From Cupriavidus taiwanensis LMG 19424 (GTDB lineage: Bacteria; Pseudomonadota; Gammaproteobacteria; Burkholderiales; Burkholderiaceae): DNA of 64,000 nucleotides. The first letter of the stretch is position 1. Each line of letters starts with the position of its first letter. The notes under the pieces were generated by a model, which saw nothing but the letters and a program-made list of their open reading frames with translations, searched no databases and was not told the DNA's origin. Shown in pieces: positions 18,420 through 27,018 of this stretch. The stretch is from the NCBI RefSeq assembly GCF_000069785.1, contig NC_010530.1, positions 2,412,001 through 2,476,000 on the forward strand, written 5' to 3'. Both the position numbers and the translations under genes were made by a program.

Positions 18420-19307
18420 CTAACCTGCAAACACTCCCCTCACCCAATCCCGCAGCAGCCGCGTAGCCGGACGCTCCGCCGCCCGCTCGCTGTAGACCAG
18501 GTCATAGCGGAAGCTCTCCAGCGCCAGGTCAAAGGGCTGCACCAGCGCGCCGGACGCCAGTTCTTCGGCCACCAGCGTCAGGCTGAGCAGGCCTACGCCC
18601 TGTCCGGCGATAGTGGCCTGCACGGCGTGGATCTCGTCGGTAAAGCGCAGGCCGGCCTGTGGATCGGCCACCTCGACGCCGGCCTGCGCCAGCCATCGGT
18701 GCCATACCGGCGCGCGCGGGTCATCGCGCGCAGCGGCGCCCCATTCGAAGTGGATCAGCGTGGCGTGCTTCAGGTCCTGCATGGATGCCAGTTTCAGGGC
18801 GGGGCTGCAAACCGGCGCAAAGCGGTCGCGGAACAGCGACTCGACCAATAGGCCCGGATAGCTACCGCTGCCGTAACGGATGGCCGCGTCCGCATCATGG
18901 TCCAGGTCGACGATCTGGTCCGACGCATCGAGCCGCAGGGTCCAGTCGGGATGCGCGGCACGGAACCTTCCGGCGAGCGGTGCGAGCCGCCTGGCCATGA
19001 ACGCGACGGTCGACGTCAGCGTGGCCACCTGCGGGCGGCCGCTGCGCTGCACCGCCTGCACGGCGCGCTCCATGCCATCGAGGCCGTCGCGCACCGCGGG
19101 GAACAGCTGATGCCCGGCCGCCGTCAGCCGCACCTTGCGGGTCTGGCGCTCGAACAGCCGCACGCCCAGGCTCTCTTCCAGCGCGCGGATCTGGTGGCTG
19201 ATGGCTGTCGGCGTGACGTGCAGTTCGTCGGCGGCGTGCTTGAAGCTGGCGCGGCGGGCGGCGGCTTCGAAGGCGCGCAGCGCGCCGAGGGGCGGCAGTT
19301 TGCGCAA
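18420..19307 (-). CDS. LysR-family transcriptional regulator (GcvA-like)
   Basis: 295 residues starting from TTG at 19307 with GGAGA a few bases upstream; no in-frame ATG is better placed. The N-terminal winged helix-turn-helix is clear (LRAFEAAARRASFKHAADELHVTPTAIS in parts, then RALEESLGVRLFER). The effector-binding domain starts near residue 90 and contains DHDADAAIRYG, a stretch typical of the GcvA/AmpR group. It diverges from a RidA/OYE gene pair, its likely target. An inverted repeat GCGAC-N5-GTCGC (19350-19364) in between is a candidate binding site. Confidence 0.92.
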   Translation of the reverse strand: MRKLPPLGALRAFEAAARRASFKHAADELHVTPTAISHQIRALEESLGVRLFERQTRKVRLTAAGHQLFPAVRDGLDGMERAVQAVQRSGRPQVATLTSTVAFMARRLAPLAGRFRAAHPDWTLRLDASDQIVDLDHDADAAIRYGSGSYPGLLVESLFRDRFAPVCSPALKLASMQDLKHATLIHFEWGAAARDDPRAPVWHRWLAQAGVEVADPQAGLRFTDEIHAVQATIAGQGVGLLSLTLVAEELASGALVQPFDLALESFRYDLVYSERAAERPATRLLRDWVRGVFAG

Positions 19308-19349
19308 GGTCTCTCCATGGATGAGTTTTCCTCAGGTATCGACTGAAAA

Positions 19350-19364
19350 GCGACCATTTGTCGC
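19350..19364. promoter_or_regulatory. Inverted repeat, possible LysR binding site
   Basis: GCGAC (19350-19354) and GTCGC (19360-19364) with a five-base centre lie in the 153-base gap between the divergent LysR and RidA genes. Its size and position fit a LysR recognition site, but short palindromes arise often in GC-rich DNA. Confidence 0.35.
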
Positions 19365-19460
19365 GGCCGATACCGGCTCCGATACTTGGCATGTCGGCTG
19401 ACCCGAAGACGATCGGCCGAAGACAAGGTGAATTTTACTAAATCATTACCGGAGTCAGCG

Positions 19461-19859
19461 ATGCACCTCGAACAAGTCCGCACCCAGCCCGATCCCTATG
19501 CCCCCTACCTGCTGTCGCAAGCCATCCGGGCCGGCAACCTGCTCTTCGTGTCCGGCCAGGCCGGGGTTGGCGACGACGGCGCCATCGTCGGCCGCGGCGA
19601 CTTCGACGCGCAGGCCGAGCAGGCATTCAGCAACCTCAGGCGCGCCCTGCAGGCCGGAGGCTCGGGGCTGGACCGCGTGGCCAAGGTCACGATCTTCCTG
19701 ACGTCGATGGAATTCTTCCCGAAGATCGTCGCGCTGCGCCGCAAGTGGTTTTCCGCCCCCTATCCGGCCGATACCATCGTCGAGGTCTCTGCCCTGTATT
19801 CGCCGGACGCGATGATCGAGATCGAAGCCATCGCGCTGGCCACGGAGGGCGCGCAATGA
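19461..19859 (+). CDS. RidA family protein (reactive imine/enamine deaminase)
   Basis: 132 residues from the ATG at 19461, preceded by GGAG at 19451-19454. The YjgF/YER057c/UK114 fold is recognisable: LLSQAIRAGNLLFVSGQAGVGDDG, AEQAFSNLRRALQAGGSGLDRVAKVTIFLTSM (in parts) and IEIEAIA at the end. The usual catalytic arginine region of archetypal RidA (CxxR) is not evident, so it may belong to an Rid2-7 subgroup with unknown specificity. Its stop overlaps the start of the flavin oxidoreductase gene (ATGA), and a LysR regulator diverges from it. Confidence 0.88.
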   Translation: MHLEQVRTQPDPYAPYLLSQAIRAGNLLFVSGQAGVGDDGAIVGRGDFDAQAEQAFSNLRRALQAGGSGLDRVAKVTIFLTSMEFFPKIVALRRKWFSAPYPADTIVEVSALYSPDAMIEIEAIALATEGAQ

Positions 19860-20986
19860 CCACGCCAGCCGCCCTCTCGCTGTTCGATACGCCGGCGTTG
19901 AACGGCGTGCCGTTGCGCAACCGCCTGGTGGTGGCGCCGATGACGCGCATCAGCGCCACTGACGCCGGCGTCCCCACCGAAGCGATGCGCCGCTACTACG
20001 AGGGCTTTGCCCGCGGCGGCTTTGGCCTGATCGTCAGCGAGGGCATCTATACCGACCGCGCCCATGCGCAGGGCTATGCCGGCCAGCCGGGACTGACCGA
20101 CGCGCAGCAGGCGCAGGGCTGGCGCGGGATCGTGGACGCGGTCCACGCGGCCGGCGGGCGCATGATCGCGCAGCTGATGCATGCGGGGGCGCTGTCGCAG
20201 GCCAACCGCTTCCGCGCCGATACGGTCGGCCCTTCTGCCGTGCAGCCCAGGGGCCGGCAGCTTGTCGCGTATGGCGGCACGGGCACCTTCCGGATACCGC
20301 GTGCGATGGCCGAGGCAGAGATCCTGCAGGCCATCGATGGCTTTGCACAAGCGGCGCGGCTGGCCCGCGAGACCGGCTTCGACGGCGTGGAAATCCACGG
20401 CGCCAACGGCTACCTGCTCGACCAGTTCCTCAACGGCCATACCAACCAGCGCCAGGACGCCTGGGGCGGCGGCATCGCGCAGCGCATGCGCCTGCTGCTG
20501 GAAACGATCCGCGCGGTACGCGCGGCGGTGGGGCGCGATGTCATCGTCGGCGTGCGCATCTCGCAGGCCAAGGTCAATGACTTCACCTACCAGTGGCCCG
20601 AAGGCACAGAGGGCGCAGCCGCGGTGTTTGCCGGCATTGCGGCAAGCGGCGTCGACTATCTTCATGTGACGGAGCACGAAGCCTGGCAGCCTGCCTTCGC
20701 CGGCGGCGATGCGTCGCTGGTGCAGCACGCCCGGCGCGCGGCGCCGGGGCTGGCCATCGTCGCCAACGGCAGCCTCGCGGAGCCGGTGCGCGCGGCCGGC
20801 ATGCTGGAACAAGGGGCGACGCTGGTCGCGCTCGGACGCGGGGCGCTGGCGAATCCGGACTGGCCCATGCGGGTGCGCGCGGGACAACCGGTGCGGCCGT
20901 TCGATGCCGCGGTGCTGGCGCCGCTGGCCGGCATCAAGGACGCGGAACTCGCGCTGCGCGAAGCGGCGGCAGAGTTGGCGGGCTGA
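19856..20986 (+). CDS. NADH:flavin oxidoreductase, Old Yellow Enzyme family
   Basis: 376 residues, an FMN-binding (beta/alpha)8 barrel. The start ATG shares ATGA with the ridA-like stop. Features are NRLVVAPMTR near 22-31, the FMN-contact QLMHAG near 105, the catalytic/substrate-binding HGANGYLLDQF near 182, TNQRQDAWGG and the C-terminal ALGRGALANPDWP. It would reduce activated C=C bonds or act as a dienoyl-CoA-type reductase. Coupling to a RidA protein suggests a pathway with an unstable imine/enamine intermediate; that is inference. Confidence 0.92.
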   Translation: MTTPAALSLFDTPALNGVPLRNRLVVAPMTRISATDAGVPTEAMRRYYEGFARGGFGLIVSEGIYTDRAHAQGYAGQPGLTDAQQAQGWRGIVDAVHAAGGRMIAQLMHAGALSQANRFRADTVGPSAVQPRGRQLVAYGGTGTFRIPRAMAEAEILQAIDGFAQAARLARETGFDGVEIHGANGYLLDQFLNGHTNQRQDAWGGGIAQRMRLLLETIRAVRAAVGRDVIVGVRISQAKVNDFTYQWPEGTEGAAAVFAGIAASGVDYLHVTEHEAWQPAFAGGDASLVQHARRAAPGLAIVANGSLAEPVRAAGMLEQGATLVALGRGALANPDWPMRVRAGQPVRPFDAAVLAPLAGIKDAELALREAAAELAG

Positions 20987-20998
20987 TGCCTTGCCGCC

Positions 20999-21997
20999 TT
21001 ACTGCCCTGCGCGATCCCTGCGCCAGTTGCCCGGCGCGGTGCCGAACTGGGCCGAGAACCAGCGCGTGAAGGCGCTGGCCGAGCCGTAGCCGAGCAGCTG
21101 CGACACGCGCAGCAGCGAATAGCGCGGGTTCTCGACATAGCGTCGCGCCAGCTCGCGCCGCACGTCGTTGAGAATGCCGGTGAAGGTCTCGCCCGCGTCG
21201 TCGAGCTGGCGTTGCATGGTGCGCAGGCTCAGGCCCAGGCCCTCGGCCACGGCCTCGCAGGTGGCACGGCCCATCGGCAGCATCAGGTAGATGGCGGCGC
21301 GCACTTCGTGGCCGATCGACTGGGGATGGGCGCGCGGCAAGGTATCGATGAACTGCTGCGCATAACGCGCCATGACGGGATCCGCACCCGGGTTGGGGGC
21401 GTCGAGGTCGGCGGCGCGGCAGACGATGCCATTGCAGTCCGCATTGAATTCCAGCGGGCAGCCGAACAGCCGCCGATGAACGCGCAGGTCGGCCGGCGCC
21501 GCATGCGTGAAGCTCACGGCAATCGGCTGCCAGCGCGGCCCCAGCAGCAACGCGCACATGCGGAACACGACGCCGATGGCCAGCTCCGTAGCCTGCCGCG
21601 AGGGCGCGTCGCTCAGCACCTCCTGGCGGATCACCACCGCGCTGCCGGCATCTTCGAGCAGCAGCGCCACGGAATCATTGACCAGGTGACGATAGCGGAT
21701 GGTGGTGGCCAGCGCGGCGCGCAGCGTGGGCTGCTGGCTGATCAGCAGGCTCATCACGCCAAAGTCCGACAGCTGGCGCGACTCCGCCATGCGCAGCCCG
21801 AACGTCATGCAGCCCGCGGCCTGCGCGGCGGCTTCCAGCAGCGCCACGCAGGCGCCGAGCGGCACCCGCTGGTCGGGGTCGTCGAGCCACGCGCGGCGCA
21901 ACCGTGCCTGGCGCAGCAGCGGCTGCGGGTCCAGGCCGAGGTCGCGCGATACCTCCAGGAAGTTGGTCAGTGCGGCGGCACGTATAAGCGTTTCCAA
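20999..21997 (-). CDS. AraC-family regulator, OruR-like (arabinose-binding-type N-domain)
   Basis: 332 residues from TTG at 21997; aligning it with the paralogue at 28195-29196 places this start correctly (both have eight or nine residues before LTN). N-terminal ligand-binding domain of the Arabinose_bd type at about 1-210 (GLRMAES, PTLRAALATTIRY, GVVFRM). C-terminal AraC DNA-binding domain with two helix-turn-helices at about 235-330 (AVAEGLGLSLRTMQRQL; VSQLLGYGSASAFTRWFS). It diverges from the oxidoreductase / TauD / acyl-CoA ligase operon. The tandem repeats at 22083-22119 are its probable binding site. Confidence 0.93.
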   Translation of the reverse strand: METLIRAAALTNFLEVSRDLGLDPQPLLRQARLRRAWLDDPDQRVPLGACVALLEAAAQAAGCMTFGLRMAESRQLSDFGVMSLLISQQPTLRAALATTIRYRHLVNDSVALLLEDAGSAVVIRQEVLSDAPSRQATELAIGVVFRMCALLLGPRWQPIAVSFTHAAPADLRVHRRLFGCPLEFNADCNGIVCRAADLDAPNPGADPVMARYAQQFIDTLPRAHPQSIGHEVRAAIYLMLPMGRATCEAVAEGLGLSLRTMQRQLDDAGETFTGILNDVRRELARRYVENPRYSLLRVSQLLGYGSASAFTRWFSAQFGTAPGNWRRDRAGQ

Positions 21998-22082
21998 GCC
22001 GTTCTTGCCTTGCGATGCGTTGCGATGTCCTGCGCCGTTGCGGGGGTCTGCCGGCCCGCCGCAGCAGGATCATAGGCCTCCT

Positions 22083-22119
22083 GGCATGAAATGCAAAGTC
22101 AGCGGTAGCCAATGCAAAG
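22083..22119 (+). promoter_or_regulatory. Tandem AraC-type half-sites, 21-bp period
   Basis: Two direct repeats ending in AATGCAAAG (22083-22098 and 22104-22119; 12 of 16 bases equal) start exactly 21 bases apart, two turns of the helix. This is the usual layout of AraC-family sites. They lie between the divergent AraC gene and the oxidoreductase gene, 82-118 bases before the latter's ATG. Binding is inferred, not shown. Confidence 0.6.
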
Positions 22120-22200
22120 CCGGACCGCGCCGCGTTCCCTACAGTGGCAGGCATGTGCAGTGCATCCCTGCACCAACGCAAATTCCAGGAGTCCAGAATC

Positions 22201-23181
22201 ATGGCAAATGTTGTCCGCATGTACCAGACCGGCGGCCCGGAGGTCCTGCGCTACGAACACACGGAAGTCGGCGAGCCCGGACCGGGACAGGTCCGTATCC
22301 GTCACGTGGCGGTGGGGCTGAACTACGCCGATACCTATTTCCGCAACGGCACCTATCCCGTGCCGCTGCCCAGCGGCATGGGCGTCGAAGCCGCCGGCGT
22401 GGTGGTGTCGGTGGGCGCGGGCGTGACCAACGTGGCGCCGGGCGACCGCGTCACCTACACCGGCTTCGTCAACACGCTGGGCGCGTACAGCACCGAGCGC
22501 CTGGTACCCGCCGCGCCGCTGATCCGCCTGCCCGACAGCATCGCCTTTGAAACCGCGGCGGCAATGACCATGCGCGGGCTGACCTCGGCTTACCTGATGC
22601 GCCGCATCCATCCGTTCCAGGCGGGCGACACCATCCTGCTGCACGCCGCCGCGGGCGGGGTCGGGCTGATCGTGTCGCAATGGGCCAAGCTGCTGGGCCT
22701 GACCGTGATCGGCACGGTGTCGACCGAGGCCAAGGCCGAGTTGGCGCGCGCACACGGCTGCGACCACATCATCTACTACACCCGCGAGGACGTGGCCAAA
22801 CGCGTGCGCGAGCTGACCGACGGCGTGGGCGTGTCGGTCGTGTTCGACAGCGTCGGCAAGACCACTTTCATGGGATCGCTGGATTCGCTGCGCCGCCGCG
22901 GCACCATGGTGTGCGTGGGCACCGCCTCGGGCCCGGTGCCGCCGTTCGACCCCGCGCTGCTGGCGATGAAGGGCTCACTGTTCCTGACCCGGCCCGCGCT
23001 GGCCGACTATATCGCCGATCCCGCGGAAAAACAGGCACTGGCCGACGAGGTCTTCGGCCACGTCGCCGCGGGCCGCATCCACATCGGCATCAACCAGCGC
23101 TATGCGCTGGAAGACGCGGTCCAGGCGCACCAGGACCTGGAAGCGCGCCGCACCACCGGATCATCGATCTTCGTCATCTGA
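22201..23181 (+). CDS. Quinone oxidoreductase-like zinc-free MDR enzyme
   Basis: 326 residues from the ATG at 22201 with AGGAG about ten bases upstream. It belongs to the medium-chain dehydrogenase/reductase superfamily, QOR group. GroES-like N-domain with LNYADTYFRNGTYP, then the NADPH-binding LLHAAAGGVGLIVSQWAK near 140-157, and the C-terminal QAHQDLEARRTTGS signature. No zinc-binding cysteines are present at the usual places, as in Qor/zeta-crystallin. It would reduce quinones or enoyl compounds with NADPH. It is the first gene of a run of three on the plus strand. Confidence 0.92.
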   Translation: MANVVRMYQTGGPEVLRYEHTEVGEPGPGQVRIRHVAVGLNYADTYFRNGTYPVPLPSGMGVEAAGVVVSVGAGVTNVAPGDRVTYTGFVNTLGAYSTERLVPAAPLIRLPDSIAFETAAAMTMRGLTSAYLMRRIHPFQAGDTILLHAAAGGVGLIVSQWAKLLGLTVIGTVSTEAKAELARAHGCDHIIYYTREDVAKRVRELTDGVGVSVVFDSVGKTTFMGSLDSLRRRGTMVCVGTASGPVPPFDPALLAMKGSLFLTRPALADYIADPAEKQALADEVFGHVAAGRIHIGINQRYALEDAVQAHQDLEARRTTGSSIFVI

Positions 23182-23205
23182 ACACAAACCATGAGGAGAC
23201 AACCC

Positions 23206-24054
23206 ATGCATGCGGAACCGCTGACCTGCACCATCGGCGCCGAACTGACCGGCGTCAGCCTGGCCGATGCCTCGCGCGACGCCGGGCTGTTCGCTGAAAT
23301 CAAGGCGCTGCTGCTGCAGTACAAGGTCTTGTTCCTGCGCGACCAGGACATCACCCGCGCCGAACACGTCGCCTTTGCCCGCCAGTTCGGCGAGCTGGAA
23401 GACCACCCGGTGGTGGGCAGCGACCCGGAACACCCGGGGCTGGTGCAGATCTACAAGTCGCCCGACAGCAAGGTCGAGCACTACGAGAACGCATTCCATT
23501 GCGATGCCACCTGGCGCCAGGCGCCGCCGATGGGCTGCGTGCTGCGCTGCGTCGAAACGCCGGCGGTGGGCGGCGACACCATCTGGGTCAACATGGGCGA
23601 AGCCTACCGGCGCCTGCCGCAGGACATCAAGGCGCGCATCGAAGGGCTGCGCGCCAAGCACAGCATCGAACACACCTTCGGCGCCAACATGGCACCGGAG
23701 AAGCGCGCGGCGCTGGCGGCGCAATTTCCGATGGTCGAGCACCCGGTGGTGCGCACGCATCCGGAAACGGGCGAGAAGATCCTGTTCGTCAACGCCTTCA
23801 CCTCGCACTTCGCCAACTACCACCGCGGCGACGTGATCCGCTTCGGCAAGGACTTCATGCCCGGCGCCGGCGACCTGCTGCACTACCTGTGCGCGCAGGC
23901 CGAGATCCCGGAGTACCAGGTGCGCTGGCGCTGGAAAAAGCACAGCGTGGCGATCTGGGACAACCGCTGCACGCAACACTACGCGGTGCAGGACTATGCG
24001 CCCACGGTACGCAAGATGGAGCGTGCCGGCATCATCGGCGACGTGCCGTTCTGA
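23206..24054 (+). CDS. TauD/TfdA-family Fe(II)/2-oxoglutarate dioxygenase
   Basis: 282 residues; strong GAGGAGA lies seven bases before the ATG. The iron triad H98-x-D100 (HCDATW) and H258 (WDNRCTQHYA) is intact. An arginine near 269-273 is placed to bind the 2-oxoglutarate carboxylate, and TPAVGGDTIW is a family signature. The enzyme hydroxylates a small acid or sulfonate-like substrate, consuming O2 and 2-oxoglutarate. Being between an oxidoreductase and an acyl-CoA ligase suggests a carboxylic-acid breakdown route rather than taurine use; the substrate is not identifiable. Confidence 0.93.
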   Translation: MHAEPLTCTIGAELTGVSLADASRDAGLFAEIKALLLQYKVLFLRDQDITRAEHVAFARQFGELEDHPVVGSDPEHPGLVQIYKSPDSKVEHYENAFHCDATWRQAPPMGCVLRCVETPAVGGDTIWVNMGEAYRRLPQDIKARIEGLRAKHSIEHTFGANMAPEKRAALAAQFPMVEHPVVRTHPETGEKILFVNAFTSHFANYHRGDVIRFGKDFMPGAGDLLHYLCAQAEIPEYQVRWRWKKHSVAIWDNRCTQHYAVQDYAPTVRKMERAGIIGDVPF

Positions 24055-24069
24055 CTGAGAGAGACACCC

Positions 24070-25716
24070 ATGCAACCACACCTTGTGCTTGCGGCCCCGC
24101 AGGCCTATGCCTATCCCCTGCTGGTCCGGCAATTGCTGCTCAATTCGCTGTCGCTGTACGGCGACCAGCAGATCACGTACCGCGGAGAGCTGCGCCACAG
24201 CTATCGCGACTTCCGCCAGCGCGTTGGCCGGCTGGCTTCCGCGCTGACTGCGCAGGGCGTCACGCACGGGACCACCGTGGCGGTGATGGACTGGGACAGC
24301 CATCGCTACCTGGAATGCTATTTCGGCGTGCCGATGATGGGCGCGACGCTGTTCACGGTCAACGTGCGGCTGTCGGCGCAGCAGATCCTGTACACGCTGA
24401 ACGATTCCGGCGCCGAGGTGGTGCTGCTCCACCCGGACTTCGTGCCGGTGATGGAAGAGATCCGTGCCGAGCTGACCAGCGTGCGCAGCTTCGTCCTGCT
24501 GGCCGACGGCCAGCCGATGCCGCCGACCTCGCTGCCGTTTTGCGGGGAGTACGAGACGCTGCTGCAAGCGGCCTCGCCCGACTTCGACTTCCCCGAGTTC
24601 GACGAGAACACCCGCGCCGCCACCTTCTACACCACCGGCACCACCGGCGACCCCAAGGGCGTGTGCTACAGCCATCGCGACATCGTGCTGCACGCGCTGG
24701 CCTCGGCCACCAGCCTGTGCGCGCCGCGCGAAGGGCAGCGCCTGCACCGGGAAGACGTTTACATGCCGATCACGCCGATGTTCCACGTGCTGGCCTGGGG
24801 CATCCCCTATGTCGCGGTCATGCTCGGGCTGCGCATCGTGCTGCCGGGGCGTTACGCGCCGGACGTCTTGCTGCGGTTGCGCGAGACCGAACGGGTCACG
24901 TTCTCGCACTGCGTGCCGACCTTGCTGCAGATGCTGCTGCAGGCAGCGCAGGCAAGCGGCCAGGACTTGTCGGGCTGGAAGCTGATCATCGGCGGCTCGG
25001 CGCTGCCGCCGGCGTTGTGCGAGGCCGCGCTCGAGCGCGGCATGGATGTGTTTGCCGGCTATGGCATGTCGGAGACCGGCCCCATCGTCGCGCTGGCGCA
25101 GTTGCCCCCGGTGCATGCCAATGCCGATCGCGAGACCGAGGTGCGTATGCGCTGCTCGACGGGCCGTCCGGTGGCCATGGTGGACTTCCGCCTGGTGGAC
25201 GAATCCATGCAGGACGTGCCGCGCGACGGCAGCGCGCGCGGCGAGATCGTGCTGCGCGCGCCGTTCCTGACCCGCGCCTACCACGGCAAACCCGAGGCAT
25301 CGGCCGAGCTGTGGGCCGGCGGCTACCTGCATACGCAGGACATCGCGGTGATGGGCGCCGACGGTTTCGTGCAGATCGTCGACCGGATCAAGGACGTGAT
25401 CAAGACCGGCGGCGAATGGGTCTCGTCGATCGAGGTCGAAGGCCTGGTCACGCAGGTGCCGGGCGTGCAGGAGTGCGCGGTCATCGGCGTGCCGGACGCC
25501 CGCTGGGGCGAGCGGCCCGTGGCGTACGTGGTGCGCAGGCCTGGCGCCACGGTCACCGCGGAAGCGATTCGCGCGTCGCTGCTGGCGCGCGTCGAGGCCA
25601 ACCGGCTCAGCAAGTATGCGGTGCCGGAATCCGAGCGCATCCTGTTTGTCGACGAGATCCCGAAGACCAGCGTCGGCAAGATCGACAAGAAGCGCTTGCG
25701 CGCCACCGGGGCCTGA
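24070..25716 (+). CDS. Acyl-CoA synthetase (AMP-forming)
   Basis: 548 residues of the ANL superfamily. The ATP-binding loop TTGTTGDPKG is at about 188-197, and YGMSETGP near 335 is the aromatic/SET motif. The hinge aspartate region VDRIKDVIKTGGEWVS and the C-terminal lysine in SVGKIDKKRLR near 541 complete the active site. The sequence resembles medium-chain and DmdB-type (3-methylmercaptopropionate) ligases. It would activate a carboxylic acid to its CoA ester in the cytosol. It is the last gene of the operon; a strong hairpin terminator follows 17 bases after the stop. Confidence 0.93.
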   Translation: MQPHLVLAAPQAYAYPLLVRQLLLNSLSLYGDQQITYRGELRHSYRDFRQRVGRLASALTAQGVTHGTTVAVMDWDSHRYLECYFGVPMMGATLFTVNVRLSAQQILYTLNDSGAEVVLLHPDFVPVMEEIRAELTSVRSFVLLADGQPMPPTSLPFCGEYETLLQAASPDFDFPEFDENTRAATFYTTGTTGDPKGVCYSHRDIVLHALASATSLCAPREGQRLHREDVYMPITPMFHVLAWGIPYVAVMLGLRIVLPGRYAPDVLLRLRETERVTFSHCVPTLLQMLLQAAQASGQDLSGWKLIIGGSALPPALCEAALERGMDVFAGYGMSETGPIVALAQLPPVHANADRETEVRMRCSTGRPVAMVDFRLVDESMQDVPRDGSARGEIVLRAPFLTRAYHGKPEASAELWAGGYLHTQDIAVMGADGFVQIVDRIKDVIKTGGEWVSSIEVEGLVTQVPGVQECAVIGVPDARWGERPVAYVVRRPGATVTAEAIRASLLARVEANRLSKYAVPESERILFVDEIPKTSVGKIDKKRLRATGA

Positions 25717-25733
25717 ACGGGCGGCAGTAAAAC

Positions 25734-25765
25734 AAAAGGGCAGCCTCTTGCGAGGCTGCCCTTTT
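25734..25765. terminator. Bidirectional intrinsic terminator
   Basis: AAAAGGGCAGCCTC (25734-25747) and GAGGCTGCCCTTTT (25752-25765) form a perfect 14-base stem with loop TTGC. T-runs lie on both strands. It separates two convergent operons, ending in the acyl-CoA ligase (plus) and the Bug gene (minus). Confidence 0.93.
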
Positions 25766-25782
25766 GCATTGCCAGCAGGGAT

Positions 25783-26757
25783 TTACGGCTGGATATTGAA
25801 CGTCTTGACGATGCCGGCATTGCGCTCGAACTCCGTGCGCACCGAATCGGCCAGCTGAGGCAGGGGCTGAGCCGGCAGCGGCTCATAGCCGAGCGCCTCC
25901 ATGCGCTCGCGCACCCTGGGCGCGGCCGCGGCCTTGTACGCCGCCGCCTGGATCTTTTCGGCCAGTTCGGGCGACAGCCGCGCCGAGGCGATCACGCCGA
26001 CCCAGTTGCTGAACTCCATCTCCGGGTAACCCATTTCCGCGAAGGTCGGCACCTGCGGCAGCAGCGCCGAGCGGCTCTTCGACGCCACGGCATAGACCTG
26101 CACCTTGCCGGCGCGGATCATCGGCAGCGAGGTCACCATGCCGTCGTACATCACCGCGATCTGGTTGCCCATCACCTGCGCCAGCGCCGGCGCCGAGCCG
26201 GCGAACGGCACATGCTGCAGGTCCAGCCCGGCCTTCTGGTTCATGATCATGCCGGCGTAGTGCGAGGCGGTGCCGGCGCTGTACGAGGCATAGCTGAGCT
26301 TGCCCGGGTTCGCGCGCGCGTAGCTGACCAGGCTCTTCAGGTCCCTGGCCGGCAGGCCGGGCGCGCCGATCATCACCATGCGCGACCGCGACACCGCGGC
26401 AATGGGCCGGACATCCTTGAGCGGGTCGAACGCGGGCTTGAGCACGTGCGGCACCTCGGTCAGCACATTGCTCGCGGTGACCATGATGGTCTGGCCATCG
26501 GCGGGCGCCGCCAGCATGGTGGTGATGGCGATGCCACCGCCCGCGCCGGGCTTGTTGTCGACCACAACGGGGTGGCCAAGGTCCGCGGACAGCTGGTCCG
26601 CCAGCAGCCGCGCGAGAACGTCCATGGTGCCGCCGGCCGGGGCCGGCACCAGCATGCGGACCGGCTTGCTGGTCCAGGCCATGGCAGAGGGCGCGGCCAG
26701 CGCGAGGCTGGCCGCCGCGGCGGCGATGCGCAGCAGGAAGGCGGGTCGGGTGGTCAT
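25783..26757 (-). CDS. Bug-family tripartite tricarboxylate transporter substrate-binding protein
   Basis: 324 residues with a Sec signal peptide (RIAAAAASLALAAPSAMA, cleavage near 27). The Bug/TctC fold is seen in KPVRMLVPAPAGGTMDVLARLLA, VVVDNKPGAGGGIA, YASYSAGTASHYAG and VPTFAEMGYPEMEFSNW. Such periplasmic proteins bind carboxylates or amides, usually for a TctAB membrane pair; none is nearby, which is normal for the large Bug set of Burkholderiales. It lies ten bases after the DUF1289 gene and downstream of the BKACE gene on one strand, so it is probably the last gene of an AraC-controlled operon. Confidence 0.92.
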   Translation of the reverse strand: MTTRPAFLLRIAAAAASLALAAPSAMAWTSKPVRMLVPAPAGGTMDVLARLLADQLSADLGHPVVVDNKPGAGGGIAITTMLAAPADGQTIMVTASNVLTEVPHVLKPAFDPLKDVRPIAAVSRSRMVMIGAPGLPARDLKSLVSYARANPGKLSYASYSAGTASHYAGMIMNQKAGLDLQHVPFAGSAPALAQVMGNQIAVMYDGMVTSLPMIRAGKVQVYAVASKSRSALLPQVPTFAEMGYPEMEFSNWVGVIASARLSPELAEKIQAAAYKAAAAPRVRERMEALGYEPLPAQPLPQLADSVRTEFERNAGIVKTFNIQP

Positions 26758-26767
26758 GTTGTCTCCG

Positions 26768-26959
26768 TTACGTAGTATGGCTGCTGCTTGCCCGGCGTGC
26801 CGGCAGCGCGGCCAGGATTTGCGCGCGTTCGGCCTCGCTCATGCGCGGCCAGCGGCCGATTTCCAGCCGGGTCCGGCTGCAGCCCTGGCAAAAGCGGTTG
26901 GCCAGGTCCATGCGGCAGATGTTGATGCAGGGATTGGCGAGGGTGTCGGGGTGATGCAT
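26768..26959 (-). CDS. DUF1289 domain-containing protein
   Basis: 63 residues with the DUF1289 pattern: NPCINICRMD, then FCQGCSRTRLEIGRW and MSEAERAQILAALP. Four cysteines (CxxxC and CxxC) suggest a small metal-binding unit. Function unknown; such proteins are widespread in proteobacteria, often beside metabolic genes. It sits between the BKACE and Bug genes on the same strand (59 and 10 bases away). Confidence 0.85.
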   Translation of the reverse strand: MHHPDTLANPCINICRMDLANRFCQGCSRTRLEIGRWPRMSEAERAQILAALPARRASSSHTT

Positions 26960-27018
26960 CGGCGGCTCCGGTCATGGCTGGCGCGGGCCGGCCGCATAGC
27001 CGGCCCCGCCCGCAGCCG

